Part shown: positions 55,150 through 62,128 of the stretch, piece after piece | How the letters are laid out: each line of letters begins with the position of its first letter | Position numbering within the stretch: the stretch's first letter is position 1 | Assembly: GCA_002840905.1 (NCBI GenBank) | Contig: PHDD01000014.1 | Span: 42,587-106,586 of the forward strand | Reading direction: 5' to 3' | Source of the DNA: Bacteroidetes bacterium HGW-Bacteroidetes-4 | GTDB taxonomy: Bacteria; Bacteroidota; Bacteroidia; Bacteroidales; SZUA-534 | Length of the DNA stretch: 64,000 nt | Notes under the pieces: model-generated | What the model was told of the DNA's origin: nothing | Databases searched by the model: none | What the model saw: the letters and a program-made list of their open reading frames with translations, nothing else | Translations under genes and position numbers: made by a program

Positions 55150-55839
55150 GTGCCCATTTATCAATTACCCGAAGAGCCCATTTTTCCGCATCCCAACGAA
55201 GCAACATCCGATGGTTTACTGGCAATTGGCGGCGATTTGTCGGCTCAACGACTTATTGCGGCCTATGCTTCGGGAATTTTTCCCTGGTTTGGTGCAAAGG
55301 ATCCCATATTATGGTGGTCGCCCAATCCTCGCATGGTTTTGTTTCCCGACAAATTCAAAGTTTCAAAGAGTTTAAAACAAACCCTGCGTTCACAAAAATA
55401 CAAGGTTACAACCGATAAAGCCTTTGTGCAGGTTATTGCGCACTGTCGCAGCATATTTCGCCCCGACCAAAACGGTACCTGGATAACCCGCGAAATTGAA
55501 AAAGCTTATATTGAATTACATAAACTGGGTTTGGCCCACTCCTTTGAGGCCTGGCATAACAATGAGCTGGTTGGGGGTTTGTATGGAATTTCGCTGGGGA
55601 ATACCTTTTTTGGAGAATCTATGTTCCATAAAGCGAATGATGCTTCAAAAGTTGCCTTTTATTATTTAAATGCGCTGGCCATTGATTGGGGTTTCCAATT
55701 TATCGATTGTCAGATTCCTAATCCACACCTTATTTCATTGGGAGCTGAAGAAATTTCACGCGATGATTTTTTAGATATGCTTCATGCAGCATTGCTCCAC
55801 AAAACCCGTCAGGGAACCTGGAATCTTTTATTTGAATAG
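55150..55839 (+). CDS. aat: Leucyl/phenylalanyl-tRNA--protein transferase
   Basis: 229 residues starting at a GTG (55150); no ATG is available before the conserved block. Family signatures: FPHPNEATSDGLLAIGGDL (cited as PNEATSDGLLAIGGDL), GIFPWFGAKDPILWWSPNPRMVL (cited as GIFPWF and WWSPNPRMVL), GGLYGISLGNTFFGESMF and DCQIPNPHLISLGAEEISR. The enzyme adds Leu or Phe to N-terminal Arg/Lys of proteins for degradation by the ClpS/ClpAP N-end rule pathway, in the cytoplasm. Convergent with hydF, separated by 33 bp. Confidence 0.95.
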   Translation: MPIYQLPEEPIFPHPNEATSDGLLAIGGDLSAQRLIAAYASGIFPWFGAKDPILWWSPNPRMVLFPDKFKVSKSLKQTLRSQKYKVTTDKAFVQVIAHCRSIFRPDQNGTWITREIEKAYIELHKLGLAHSFEAWHNNELVGGLYGISLGNTFFGESMFHKANDASKVAFYYLNALAIDWGFQFIDCQIPNPHLISLGAEEISRDDFLDMLHAALLHKTRQGTWNLLFE

Positions 55840-55872
55840 CACCTTTTTGTTATTACCCGATACAGAAAAAAA

Positions 55873-57087
55873 CTAGACTACCGGTTTCGGTTTTATAAAA
55901 GGAGCTACTGCCCTGTCGTAAATTCCATGCATATAAGCTATAGCCATACCGTAATTGGTTACCGGTATTCCGGCATCAACTGCAGGTTTTAAACGACTAA
56001 TGATTTGTTTACGTGTAATCATGCAACCACCGCACTGAATTACCATGGCGTATTCCCATATTTCGCCAGGAATGGTATTTAATCCCGAAACCACTTCAAA
56101 ACTTAATTTTTTTCCCGAATATTCTGTGAGCCAGCGGGGAATTTTTACCCGGCCAATATCATCGCAGGCTACATGGTGTGTACACGATTCAAGAATCAGA
56201 ATTTTATCTCCGTCGTTTAGCTTTGAAAGGTGTGGCGTTCCTTTAATATAATTCTGAAAATCGCCTTTATGACGCGCCAGCACCGTACTAAAACTGGTAA
56301 GCGGAATGTGTTGCGGAACCAAAGTATTGGCCAGCTCAAACACCTGACTGTCGGTTATGGCAAGCACCGGTTCCGGTTTTAAGTTCTTAATCAAATCTTC
56401 CAATTGATTTTCTTTACAAAAAACCGGAATGGCATCGTTGTCGAGCACATCGCGCAGTACCTGCACCTGAGGCAAAATCATTCTCCCTTCGGGAGCTTCC
56501 GAATCAATAGGCGTAATAAGTAAAACCATGTCGTTGGCTTTTATCAGGTCGCCCACCAGGGTTTTGGTTATGTAAGCCGACTCGGGGATTCGCTTTCGCA
56601 TGAGTTGTACCAAATCGTCGGCACTGTATCCACTATAGGTACTGAAATTGAGCAGTTCAATATCGAAATCAAGTTTCAGGCGTTCGGCTAAATCGGTATC
56701 AAAGGGAACTTCGTCGGCTTTGTTATGAATGGTTAAAAATGGAACTTCAAAGCGTTGAAGTTCTCTGATGATTTGCTCTTCAGGTTCGCCAAAATCGTTA
56801 TTTGCAATCACCAGCATTGCAAAATCGATAGTGCGGATGGCTTCAAAACTTTTTTTAATGCGCTTGGTTCCCAACTCACCGAAATCGTCAATTCCAGCAG
56901 TGTCGATAAGAATTACGGGACCAATACCGGGAATCTCCATCGACTTTTTTACCGGATCGGTAGTAGTTCCGGCAATATGCGAAACAATGGCCACATCCTG
57001 CTGTGCCAAAAAATTAATCAATGAACTTTTTCCATTGTTTCGGCGGCCAAAAATGCCAATGTGTGGTTTTCCGTCTTTTCCTTTCAT
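55873..57087 (-). CDS. hydF: [FeFe]-hydrogenase H-cluster maturation GTPase HydF
   Basis: 404 residues. The GTPase domain (about 1-170) has the P-loop GRRNNGKSS (14-22), AGTTTDPVKK and DTAGIDD, then a switch region and NKADE. A dimerisation region is followed by the Fe-S site: CTHHVACDDIGRVKIPRWL and CGGCMITR, consistent with the C-x-H ... C-x2-C cluster of HydF. HydF carries and delivers the [2Fe] precursor to HydA. HydE, HydG and HydA are not in this window. It lies 22 bp downstream of the thioesterase gene and appears cotranscribed with it. Confidence 0.93.
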   Translation of the reverse strand: MKGKDGKPHIGIFGRRNNGKSSLINFLAQQDVAIVSHIAGTTTDPVKKSMEIPGIGPVILIDTAGIDDFGELGTKRIKKSFEAIRTIDFAMLVIANNDFGEPEEQIIRELQRFEVPFLTIHNKADEVPFDTDLAERLKLDFDIELLNFSTYSGYSADDLVQLMRKRIPESAYITKTLVGDLIKANDMVLLITPIDSEAPEGRMILPQVQVLRDVLDNDAIPVFCKENQLEDLIKNLKPEPVLAITDSQVFELANTLVPQHIPLTSFSTVLARHKGDFQNYIKGTPHLSKLNDGDKILILESCTHHVACDDIGRVKIPRWLTEYSGKKLSFEVVSGLNTIPGEIWEYAMVIQCGGCMITRKQIISRLKPAVDAGIPVTNYGMAIAYMHGIYDRAVAPFIKPKPVV

Positions 57088-57109
57088 ATACTATAAACTC
57101 CTGTATGGC

Positions 57110-57508
57110 TTAAATGGATAATGCTTTATCGAATTCGGGGAGCACTTTTAGTTTACCTCCTATAGTTATTACGGTAGTTATGCAGGCTTTAATGCATAAT
57201 TTTTCATCGGGCAGGCGGTAAATGTCCTGGTAAAAAAGGTACTTGATTCCTTCGCGCTCCGTATTGAGTCGGCAAACAAACCTATCACCACTTTTTAAAG
57301 GATATTTGTATTGGATGTCGGCACGGGCTACCACAGCCAGTATTCCCTGCTCATACATTTGTGCAAAATTTAATCCGGCAGTGTCAAGAAACTCATGCCG
57401 GGTATGTTCCAGATAATTCTGATAGACTGAATTATTTACCACACCCTGAAGATCGCATTCGTAATCGCGAACTTTAAACTCGAGTTCAAATTGATAGTTT
57501 TTTTTCAT
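57110..57508 (-). CDS. Hotdog-fold acyl-CoA thioesterase (4HBT, YbgC-like)
   Basis: 132 residues, a typical single hotdog. The catalytic-type block D-Y-E-C-D-L-Q-G-V-V-N-N near residues 14-25 (VRDYECDLQGVVNNSVYQNYLEHTR, cited in part) matches the 4HBT family aspartate/asparagine region. No signal peptide. It hydrolyses acyl-CoA thioesters of unknown acyl group. It precedes hydF by 22 bp in the same direction, though no functional link is evident. Confidence 0.88.
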   Translation of the reverse strand: MKKNYQFELEFKVRDYECDLQGVVNNSVYQNYLEHTRHEFLDTAGLNFAQMYEQGILAVVARADIQYKYPLKSGDRFVCRLNTEREGIKYLFYQDIYRLPDEKLCIKACITTVITIGGKLKVLPEFDKALSI

Positions 57509-57633
57509 CAGTAGTTAAGGCTTAAGTGTTTTTTTGAAATCAGTTTTGGTTAAAAAACAATCAAATAAAACAAGTATTCCAAAAAAATATCGCGATGCTA
57601 ATTTAAAACAAAGAATGGTACCTGCCATAAAAA

Positions 57634-57673
57634 AAAGGATTGCTTTAACTTTTTGTTTATTAAGCAATCCTTT
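57634..57673 (-). terminator. Terminator of the gene at 57788-58444
   Basis: A 12-bp perfect stem (AAAGGATTGCTT / AAGCAATCCTTT) with a 16-nt loop, followed on the minus strand by a run of T from the A run at 57629-57636. Confidence 0.85.
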
Positions 57674-57690
57674 CAATAATTTGGAGATTT

Positions 57691-57728
57691 CGGATTAGGC
57701 AGTAATCGCTATCGCGATGATTAATCCG
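57691..57728. repeat. Nested inverted repeat downstream of the 57788-58444 gene
   Basis: Outer arms CGGATTA / TAATCCG (57691-57697 and 57722-57728) enclose inner arms ATCGC / GCGAT. On the plus strand a short T run follows. It may be an extra terminator or a structured 3' end of the minus-strand transcript. Confidence 0.4.
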
Positions 57729-57787
57729 GTTTTTGATTGTCGTTTCCGACAGAGGAAAGAGGCTGTTCTGGTTAAGCCCTGTTCTTT

Positions 57788-58444
57788 TTACTTTTGGTTG
57801 GAGAAATTGTAAGAGAACTCACGGGCTTTTGATGAAACCAGAATTTTGTAATTACCAGCTTCTACCTGAGAAAAATCGAAAAGTTTTTTGATGCTGTTGG
57901 CACTTTCCACTCCGTGAAAAAGTTCCTCACCATTCTCGTTGTAAATACGAATGGAATAATCTAACCCCAACGAATTTGGCAGGGTAAAAAGCGCTTTTTG
58001 ACCCACTGTTTTAAACATTGGAGCCTCTTTTTCGGCATAGTAAACTTTAATTTTTCCGTTTGAAATGGTAAAAAAACGCTCGGTTATACCTTGCTTTCCA
58101 TCTAAACGCAGGGTGTAATCACCATCAGATAATTTTGAAAAATCGAAAACTTTTGAAAAATTCTCGGATGATTCCAGCAAGGTATTGTAATACACATTCA
58201 TTCCATTACCACTTTCGACGGTTAAGGTGTATTTCCCCTCAGCCAGATTAGCAATGGTAACTGTAGCATGGTAATCTTTGTTTAGCGGCTGCATGTAAAG
58301 TTTACCAGGGTTCGTGAATTTTTCGCGGCCTTTTGCGTGTGTAAATAAAGGCAACAACAGCAAAGCACTTATTAGCATGCTGAATAATACGGTGAGCGCT
58401 CTTGATCTAATCAAGTTCTTCTCGTTAATTTTTACTTTGTTCAT
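57788..58444 (-). CDS. Exported protein of unknown function, two beta-sandwich-like repeats
   Basis: 218 residues. A basic N-terminus leads into a signal peptide or anchor (VLFSMLISALLLLPLFTHA). The rest contains two related segments: one around KVFDFSKLSDGDYTLRLDGK and one around KLFDFSQVEAGNYKILVSSK, so an internal duplication of about 90 residues is likely. Each unit resembles the build of secretion-linked beta-sandwich domains, but the protein lacks a full type IX sorting domain. I do not recognise the family. It has a candidate -7 box and an unusual upstream repeat array at 58591-58687, suggesting tight regulation. Periplasmic or outer-membrane location is inferred. Confidence 0.75.
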   Translation of the reverse strand: MNKVKINEKNLIRSRALTVLFSMLISALLLLPLFTHAKGREKFTNPGKLYMQPLNKDYHATVTIANLAEGKYTLTVESGNGMNVYYNTLLESSENFSKVFDFSKLSDGDYTLRLDGKQGITERFFTISNGKIKVYYAEKEAPMFKTVGQKALFTLPNSLGLDYSIRIYNENGEELFHGVESANSIKKLFDFSQVEAGNYKILVSSKAREFSYNFSNQK

Positions 58445-58475
58445 CGTTTAAAAATTTAGTTAAACATTTCACTGA

Positions 58476-58483
58476 CAAAATTA
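58476..58483 (-). promoter_or_regulatory. Candidate -7 box TAATTTTG for the exported protein at 57788
   Basis: Exact TAnnTTTG match on the minus strand, 32 bp upstream of the start codon at 58444. Confidence 0.5.
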
Positions 58484-58590
58484 CGCCCGAACCCCATTAC
58501 ATGTTATGAGTATTTGGAAAGAATTGTGAAAATTGGTTATAATTAACATAATTTATAAATCACAAGTGCCTGAAATACTGTGGCTTTTGT

Positions 58591-58687
58591 TTATGCAAAC
58601 GTTGCGTAAAATTTGCATAAATATTTTACAAGTAGTTGTTTTGTAATCGTTTGCGTAATATAATTGTAACAAAAAACTTATGCAAAC
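58591..58687. repeat. Array of GTTTGCRTAA-like boxes
   Basis: Five related 10-bp boxes lie in 97 bp: minus-strand copy 58591-58600, plus-strand degenerate copy 58600-58609, plus 58611-58620, plus 58649-58658 and minus 58678-58687. The first and third form a perfect 9-bp inverted repeat (TTATGCAAA ... TTTGCATAA). They lie 110-210 bp upstream of the candidate -7 box at 58476. Confidence 0.65.
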
Positions 58688-58818
58688 TCCTCCCATTTTC
58701 AAATAGAAAAGGAGCAACAAGTAAAAAAGAAGTGAAAATTAATGTCGTAATGTAAAAGTAAGGGGTACTTTCAATTGAAAGTAAAATTCAGGAATCAAAG
58801 CCGCCAGATAAAAAAGAA

Positions 58819-59859
58819 TTAATAATCCCCATCCTGGCGTTTAACCAGTTCTTTGGTCGACAATAATCCGCAAGCAGCAAATATATCCTGTCCCCGCGAG
58901 GCGCGTAAGGTAGTCAGGATGCCTTTTTTATTCAGTGCATCTTTAAATTTTATGATGGTGGCATCGTCGGAGCCCAATAAAGGCGAATCGGGTATGGGAT
59001 GGAAGCGAATCAGGTTTAAACGGCAGCGAATACCACTGAGCAAGCGGGTTAATTCTTTAACATGAGCCGGTGTATCGTTTACATCTTTAAACATAATGTA
59101 TTCGAACGAAACCCGACGTTGCAATCCGAAATCAAAATCTTTGAGGTGTTGCAATACTTCCTTAATGGGATACACTTGTTCAATGGGCATCAGGGTTTTA
59201 CGTTCGTTGTCGAAAGGAGTATGCATACTCACGGCCAGGTGGCAGTTGCTTTTTTCAAGAAAAGTCTTCATTCCAGGAATAATTCCAATGGTTGAAACGG
59301 TGATCCGCTTTGGACTCAAGGCATAGCCCCAATCGGCGGTTAAAATTTCGAGACTTTTCAACACCTCGCTCAGGTTATCGAGTGGTTCGCCCATGCCCAT
59401 GTAGACCAAATTTGTAATGGAAGACCATTCGGAAATGCTCCGGTATTGGTTCAGAATTTCGCCTGCTGAAAGATTCGATTGAAAACCCTGACGGCCGGTC
59501 ATGCAAAACAAACACCCCATTTTGCATCCTACCTGCGACGAAACACACACCGTTTTCCTGTCCTTGTCGGGAATCATAGCGGTTTCGATATAATTACCGC
59601 CCCGAGCCGTAAACAAATACTTTTTTGTTCCGTCGGCACTTTCCTGAACCTTTAGGGGAGCCGATAAACCCACTTCGTAATGCTGAGCAAGTACTTCACG
59701 GTTTTTTAACGAAATATTGGTCATTTCGTCAATTGAAGCAATCTCTTTTTGATAGAGCCATTGAGTCAATTGTTTGGCCGTAAAACCCGGTAAATTATGA
59801 TTGGCACAAAGCTCCTGAAGTTCGCTCAGGGTTTTTCCGTAAAGTTTTTCTTTGTTCAT
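58819..59859 (-). CDS. rlmN: 23S rRNA (A2503-C2) methyltransferase RlmN
   Basis: 346 residues. The radical-SAM motif C-x3-C-x2-C is at C112-C116-C119 (GCKMGCLFCMTGRQGF). The GEPLDN block (YMGMGEPLDNLSEV) and SVSTIGIIPGM-like (TVSTIGIIPGM) follow. The C-terminal methyl-carrier cysteine is in RGQDIFAACGLLS. RlmN methylates A2503 of 23S rRNA and A37 of some tRNAs. N-terminal helical domain about 1-95. It starts 2 bp after the FNR-like reductase gene stop, so the two are probably one transcript. Confidence 0.95.
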   Translation of the reverse strand: MNKEKLYGKTLSELQELCANHNLPGFTAKQLTQWLYQKEIASIDEMTNISLKNREVLAQHYEVGLSAPLKVQESADGTKKYLFTARGGNYIETAMIPDKDRKTVCVSSQVGCKMGCLFCMTGRQGFQSNLSAGEILNQYRSISEWSSITNLVYMGMGEPLDNLSEVLKSLEILTADWGYALSPKRITVSTIGIIPGMKTFLEKSNCHLAVSMHTPFDNERKTLMPIEQVYPIKEVLQHLKDFDFGLQRRVSFEYIMFKDVNDTPAHVKELTRLLSGIRCRLNLIRFHPIPDSPLLGSDDATIIKFKDALNKKGILTTLRASRGQDIFAACGLLSTKELVKRQDGDY

Positions 59860-59861
59860 TT

Positions 59862-60503
59862 TTAAAAATAGATTTCGGTTATGATGTTTGCAAACCCAAC
59901 CCCTTTTTGAATCAACAGGTTACGCACATCAACCACCATTTCGGCATTGCCGCAAAGGTAGTAATTAATTGTTTTAGGCAATTCGTCGAGCGATTCAAGA
60001 TAAGTTGATAAGCGGCCTGCATAAATTCCTTCACCCGCATCCTGCGAACAGCATTTTACATAGTCAATTAACGATTCTAAATCGGTTCTGAAATAGATTT
60101 CATCTTCTTTTCTTCCCCCCTGGATCAGCTTAAGCGGTTTTTTCCCGCTTAAAAACATGGAATAAAAAGGCGCAATACCTGTACCGGTTGCTATCCACCA
60201 TGCGGGTTCGTTCTGAAACAGGAATTTTCCCTGAACTTCGCCCACCCAAAGCATGTCACCGGGTTTTGCATCGGCCAGGCGGGGCGTTAGCAAGCCATTG
60301 TCTTTACGGGTAAATAAGATTGTCATGAGCGCATCATCGGGACTGCTGCACAAAGAATACAAGCGAAAAGGAATGTCCGGGTCAATGGTAACTCCAATAA
60401 TCTGACCCGGGAAAAAGGGTTCTGTTTTTATAAAACTCAACAAATATGCCTGTTGAGTAAGTTGTTGATTGGAAACTATTTTAACTTTTTGCAGGTAGCT
60501 CAT
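59862..60503 (-). CDS. Ferredoxin/flavodoxin-NADP+ reductase-like flavoprotein
   Basis: 213 residues. The FAD domain has PFRLYSLCSSPDD (R-x-Y-S flavin motif), and the NAD(P) domain has WWIATGTGIAPFYSMF (G-T-G-I-A-P) and YYLCGNAEMV. The C-terminus lacks a ferredoxin domain. It resembles E. coli Fpr-type reductases that recycle ferredoxin or flavodoxin. RlmN, directly downstream (2 bp), needs low-potential electrons for radical SAM chemistry, so this reductase may help supply them. That link is inference. Cytoplasmic. Confidence 0.88.
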   Translation of the reverse strand: MSYLQKVKIVSNQQLTQQAYLLSFIKTEPFFPGQIIGVTIDPDIPFRLYSLCSSPDDALMTILFTRKDNGLLTPRLADAKPGDMLWVGEVQGKFLFQNEPAWWIATGTGIAPFYSMFLSGKKPLKLIQGGRKEDEIYFRTDLESLIDYVKCCSQDAGEGIYAGRLSTYLESLDELPKTINYYLCGNAEMVVDVRNLLIQKGVGFANIITEIYF

Positions 60504-60691
60504 TTAACCGTTGGTTTGTTCGACCAAAACAAGCTTTACCACAGAAAGTTCAACGTTTGCTAAGTTTTATCATATGCACTCCCTCAGTATTTCGGTCAAT
60601 AAAGCTTCGAGCTGCCTTTTGATAAGCCTGTTATTTCATGCTGAGTTGTTTTCTGATTTGCTTTTGTTTTTTAATCGGCTGTATGTTTTGC

Positions 60692-60802
60692 TTAAGCTCT
60701 CTGCTTATTTCCGGTTTTTCTTACTTCTTTGGGTTTTGGGAATGAAACAGATAAACTAACAGCCAGTACACTCGTAAAAAATATTCCAGTTAATGTTTTC
60801 AT
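60692..60802 (-). CDS. Possible 36-aa peptide or decayed exported-protein remnant
   Basis: ATG at 60800-60802, stop TAA at 60692-60694. The product starts like a signal peptide (MKTLTGIFFTSVLAVSLSVS) and ends in a short basic tail (KPKEVRKTGNKQRA). Downstream frames are stop-rich. It is either a small peptide or the start of a decayed gene; no homologue is recognised. Confidence 0.3.
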   Translation of the reverse strand: MKTLTGIFFTSVLAVSLSVSFPKPKEVRKTGNKQRA

Positions 60803-60826
60803 CATCTATATTTTTTATTTTTAAAA

Positions 60827-60860
60827 AAAGGCTGCTCCTTTTTTGGTTGAAGCAGCCTTT
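60827..60860 (-). terminator. Terminator of the lipoprotein gene
   Basis: A 10-bp perfect stem (AAAGGCTGCT / AGCAGCCTTT) with a 14-nt loop, followed on the minus strand by a run of T. It lies 35 bp past the stop codon of 60895-61776. Confidence 0.85.
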
Positions 60861-60894
60861 GAACAAACAAACCAACGGTTTTTACCAGAAAAGA

Positions 60895-61776
60895 TTAGAT
60901 GCTTTTGTTGCATTTGCGTTGTAATTCAACCACTACCGATACACCATCCTGCGTTACTGTAGCCAGGTTATCGCATTCGCCATTTCCGTAATCAATAGTG
61001 ATGGGAGATGCTTCGCCATGAACAATTTGCAATACACCCTGAACAATGTACATGAAGCAGTTCATTTCGTGTTTGCGAACCAGCGGCGAAAGTATGTCGG
61101 TGGTAACCACAGTACCGTCGGCCAGTATAACCGTTGAATTACCGGTAGTTTCGATGGCATCGTCGCGTTTGGTTTTAGTATCAGAACCCACTACAATGGT
61201 ACGCACTTTTTCAGCCACCAGGCTAATGGTTCCGCTTCCGTCGGCAAGAATCAAACTTCCGTTAATACTTATTACACTTTCGCGATTGCCATCGTTGTTA
61301 ATAGTTTGCATTACTTGCTTTTCGCCAACTACCTGATTATCGTCGACAAAGAAATTATCAAAAGCAAAGTCGATGTAAACGGTTCCATCCCAATAATGAC
61401 CTTCGTGAGTCATGATTATTTTACCCCGACGCTCGCGGCCGTCGTTACATAAACAATTTACTTCGCCAAAGTCGATGGTGGTAGTAATCAGGGTGTCGGT
61501 AATTACTTTGGTAACCGTAACACACTCGCTTAAACGGCTGTAGCCAAAAACGACTCCTGTTTTTAAGTTCGACTCATTGGTTTCGGCCAAATCAAGGGCT
61601 TCGTCGCCAATTTCAGCAATCTCGTCGAATACTTCGGCGGTGTACAATTCACCATCCACATTTGCCGTTAATGCTGATGTATCCAAAGCTTCTTCTTTGT
61701 TACACGAGGTGGTAACCAAAAATATACCCAGTATTACCAAGGCTGCTAATCCGATTTTTTTTGTTGCTGTTTTCAT
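60895..61776 (-). CDS. Lipoprotein of unknown function
   Basis: 293 residues from the ATG at 61776, where a lipoprotein signal starts (IGLAALVILGIFLVTTSC); the frame to 61803 adds nine residues. After the lipobox an acidic linker is followed by a long beta-rich region with many T/V alternations (GKIIMTHEGHYWDGTVYIDF, SLILADGSGTISLVAEKVRT). It resembles outer-membrane-associated beta-sandwich lipoproteins, but no family is recognised. Four cysteines in the mature part (SECVT, NCLCND) could form disulfides. It has a candidate -7 box and a perfect distant inverted repeat upstream. Confidence 0.8.
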   Translation of the reverse strand: MKTATKKIGLAALVILGIFLVTTSCNKEEALDTSALTANVDGELYTAEVFDEIAEIGDEALDLAETNESNLKTGVVFGYSRLSECVTVTKVITDTLITTTIDFGEVNCLCNDGRERRGKIIMTHEGHYWDGTVYIDFAFDNFFVDDNQVVGEKQVMQTINNDGNRESVISINGSLILADGSGTISLVAEKVRTIVVGSDTKTKRDDAIETTGNSTVILADGTVVTTDILSPLVRKHEMNCFMYIVQGVLQIVHGEASPITIDYGNGECDNLATVTQDGVSVVVELQRKCNKSI

Positions 61777-61831
61777 AATCATCCGTTTTAAATTTATTTT
61801 CAATTGCTATTTATTAAAAAACCTTACCCTG

Positions 61832-61839
61832 CAAAACTA
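61832..61839 (-). promoter_or_regulatory. Candidate -7 box TAGTTTTG for the lipoprotein gene
   Basis: Exact TAnnTTTG match on the minus strand, 56 bp upstream of the start codon at 61776. Confidence 0.5.
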
Positions 61840-61841
61840 TG

Positions 61842-61890
61842 CGTTGTACATGAAGCGAATATGAAGGATGAAAAAAAAGTATGTACAACG
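61842..61890. promoter_or_regulatory. Split operator candidate: CGTTGTACAT-N29-ATGTACAACG
   Basis: A perfect 10-bp inverted repeat (61842-61851 and 61881-61890). The near arm sits 2 bp upstream of the -7 box at 61832-61839 and the far arm beyond the -33 position, so a regulator could bridge the promoter. Confidence 0.5.
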
Positions 61891-61914
61891 TTAAAATGAG
61901 AAAAGTTAAGTCAG

Positions 61915-62027
61915 CAGTGGGCAATTTTCAGCCAATGAACAATGGGCTAAAAGGCGGCGGTTTTCAGCTCGCAGTGCACAGCTAAAGTACAATTGTCAAT
62001 GAACAATGTGCAATTAACAATGAGCAA
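61915..62027. repeat. Degenerate CAATGAACAATG-type repeat tract
   Basis: Several diverged units such as CCAATGAACAATGGGC, GTCAATGAACAATGTGC and TTAACAATGAGCAA lie in about 110 bp. This looks like decayed intergenic repeat DNA. Confidence 0.45.
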
Positions 62028-62128
62028 ATATGAATGAAAATAAATGATTTAGACTACTTGCCGATTAATTAATTCCCGACTGATACTATTTTACCAGCCG
62101 GGATTTTTGAAATCACAGCCTCACTAAC

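Larger units (their letters stand above)
58445..58818. other. 374-bp intergenic region with regulatory repeats
   Basis: Between the RlmN gene and the exported protein at 57788-58444, both on the minus strand. It holds a candidate -7 box at 58476-58483 and an array of GTTTGCRTAA-like boxes at 58591-58687. No gene or RNA was recognised. Confidence 0.6.
60504..60894. other. 391-bp intergenic region with a small ORF and terminator
   Basis: Between the FNR-like gene and the lipoprotein gene. It contains the 36-codon ORF at 60692-60802 and the terminator at 60827-60860. The rest shows no supported gene. Confidence 0.6.
61777..62128. other. 352-bp intergenic region
   Basis: Holds the -7 box and inverted repeat of the lipoprotein gene (61832-61890), a degenerate CAATGAACAATG-type repeat tract (61915-62027) and a weak hairpin (62075-62102). 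No gene was seen. Confidence 0.6.

Noticed and set aside
58591..58620. Terminator reading of the TTATGCAAA inverted repeat
   Set aside because: No T run follows on either strand, and related boxes occur nearby, which fits binding sites better.
60511..60759. 82-codon plus-strand frame with hydrophobic segments
   Set aside because: Starts inside the control region of the FNR-like gene, has no protein-like pattern or homology I recognise, and overlaps the minus-strand small ORF.
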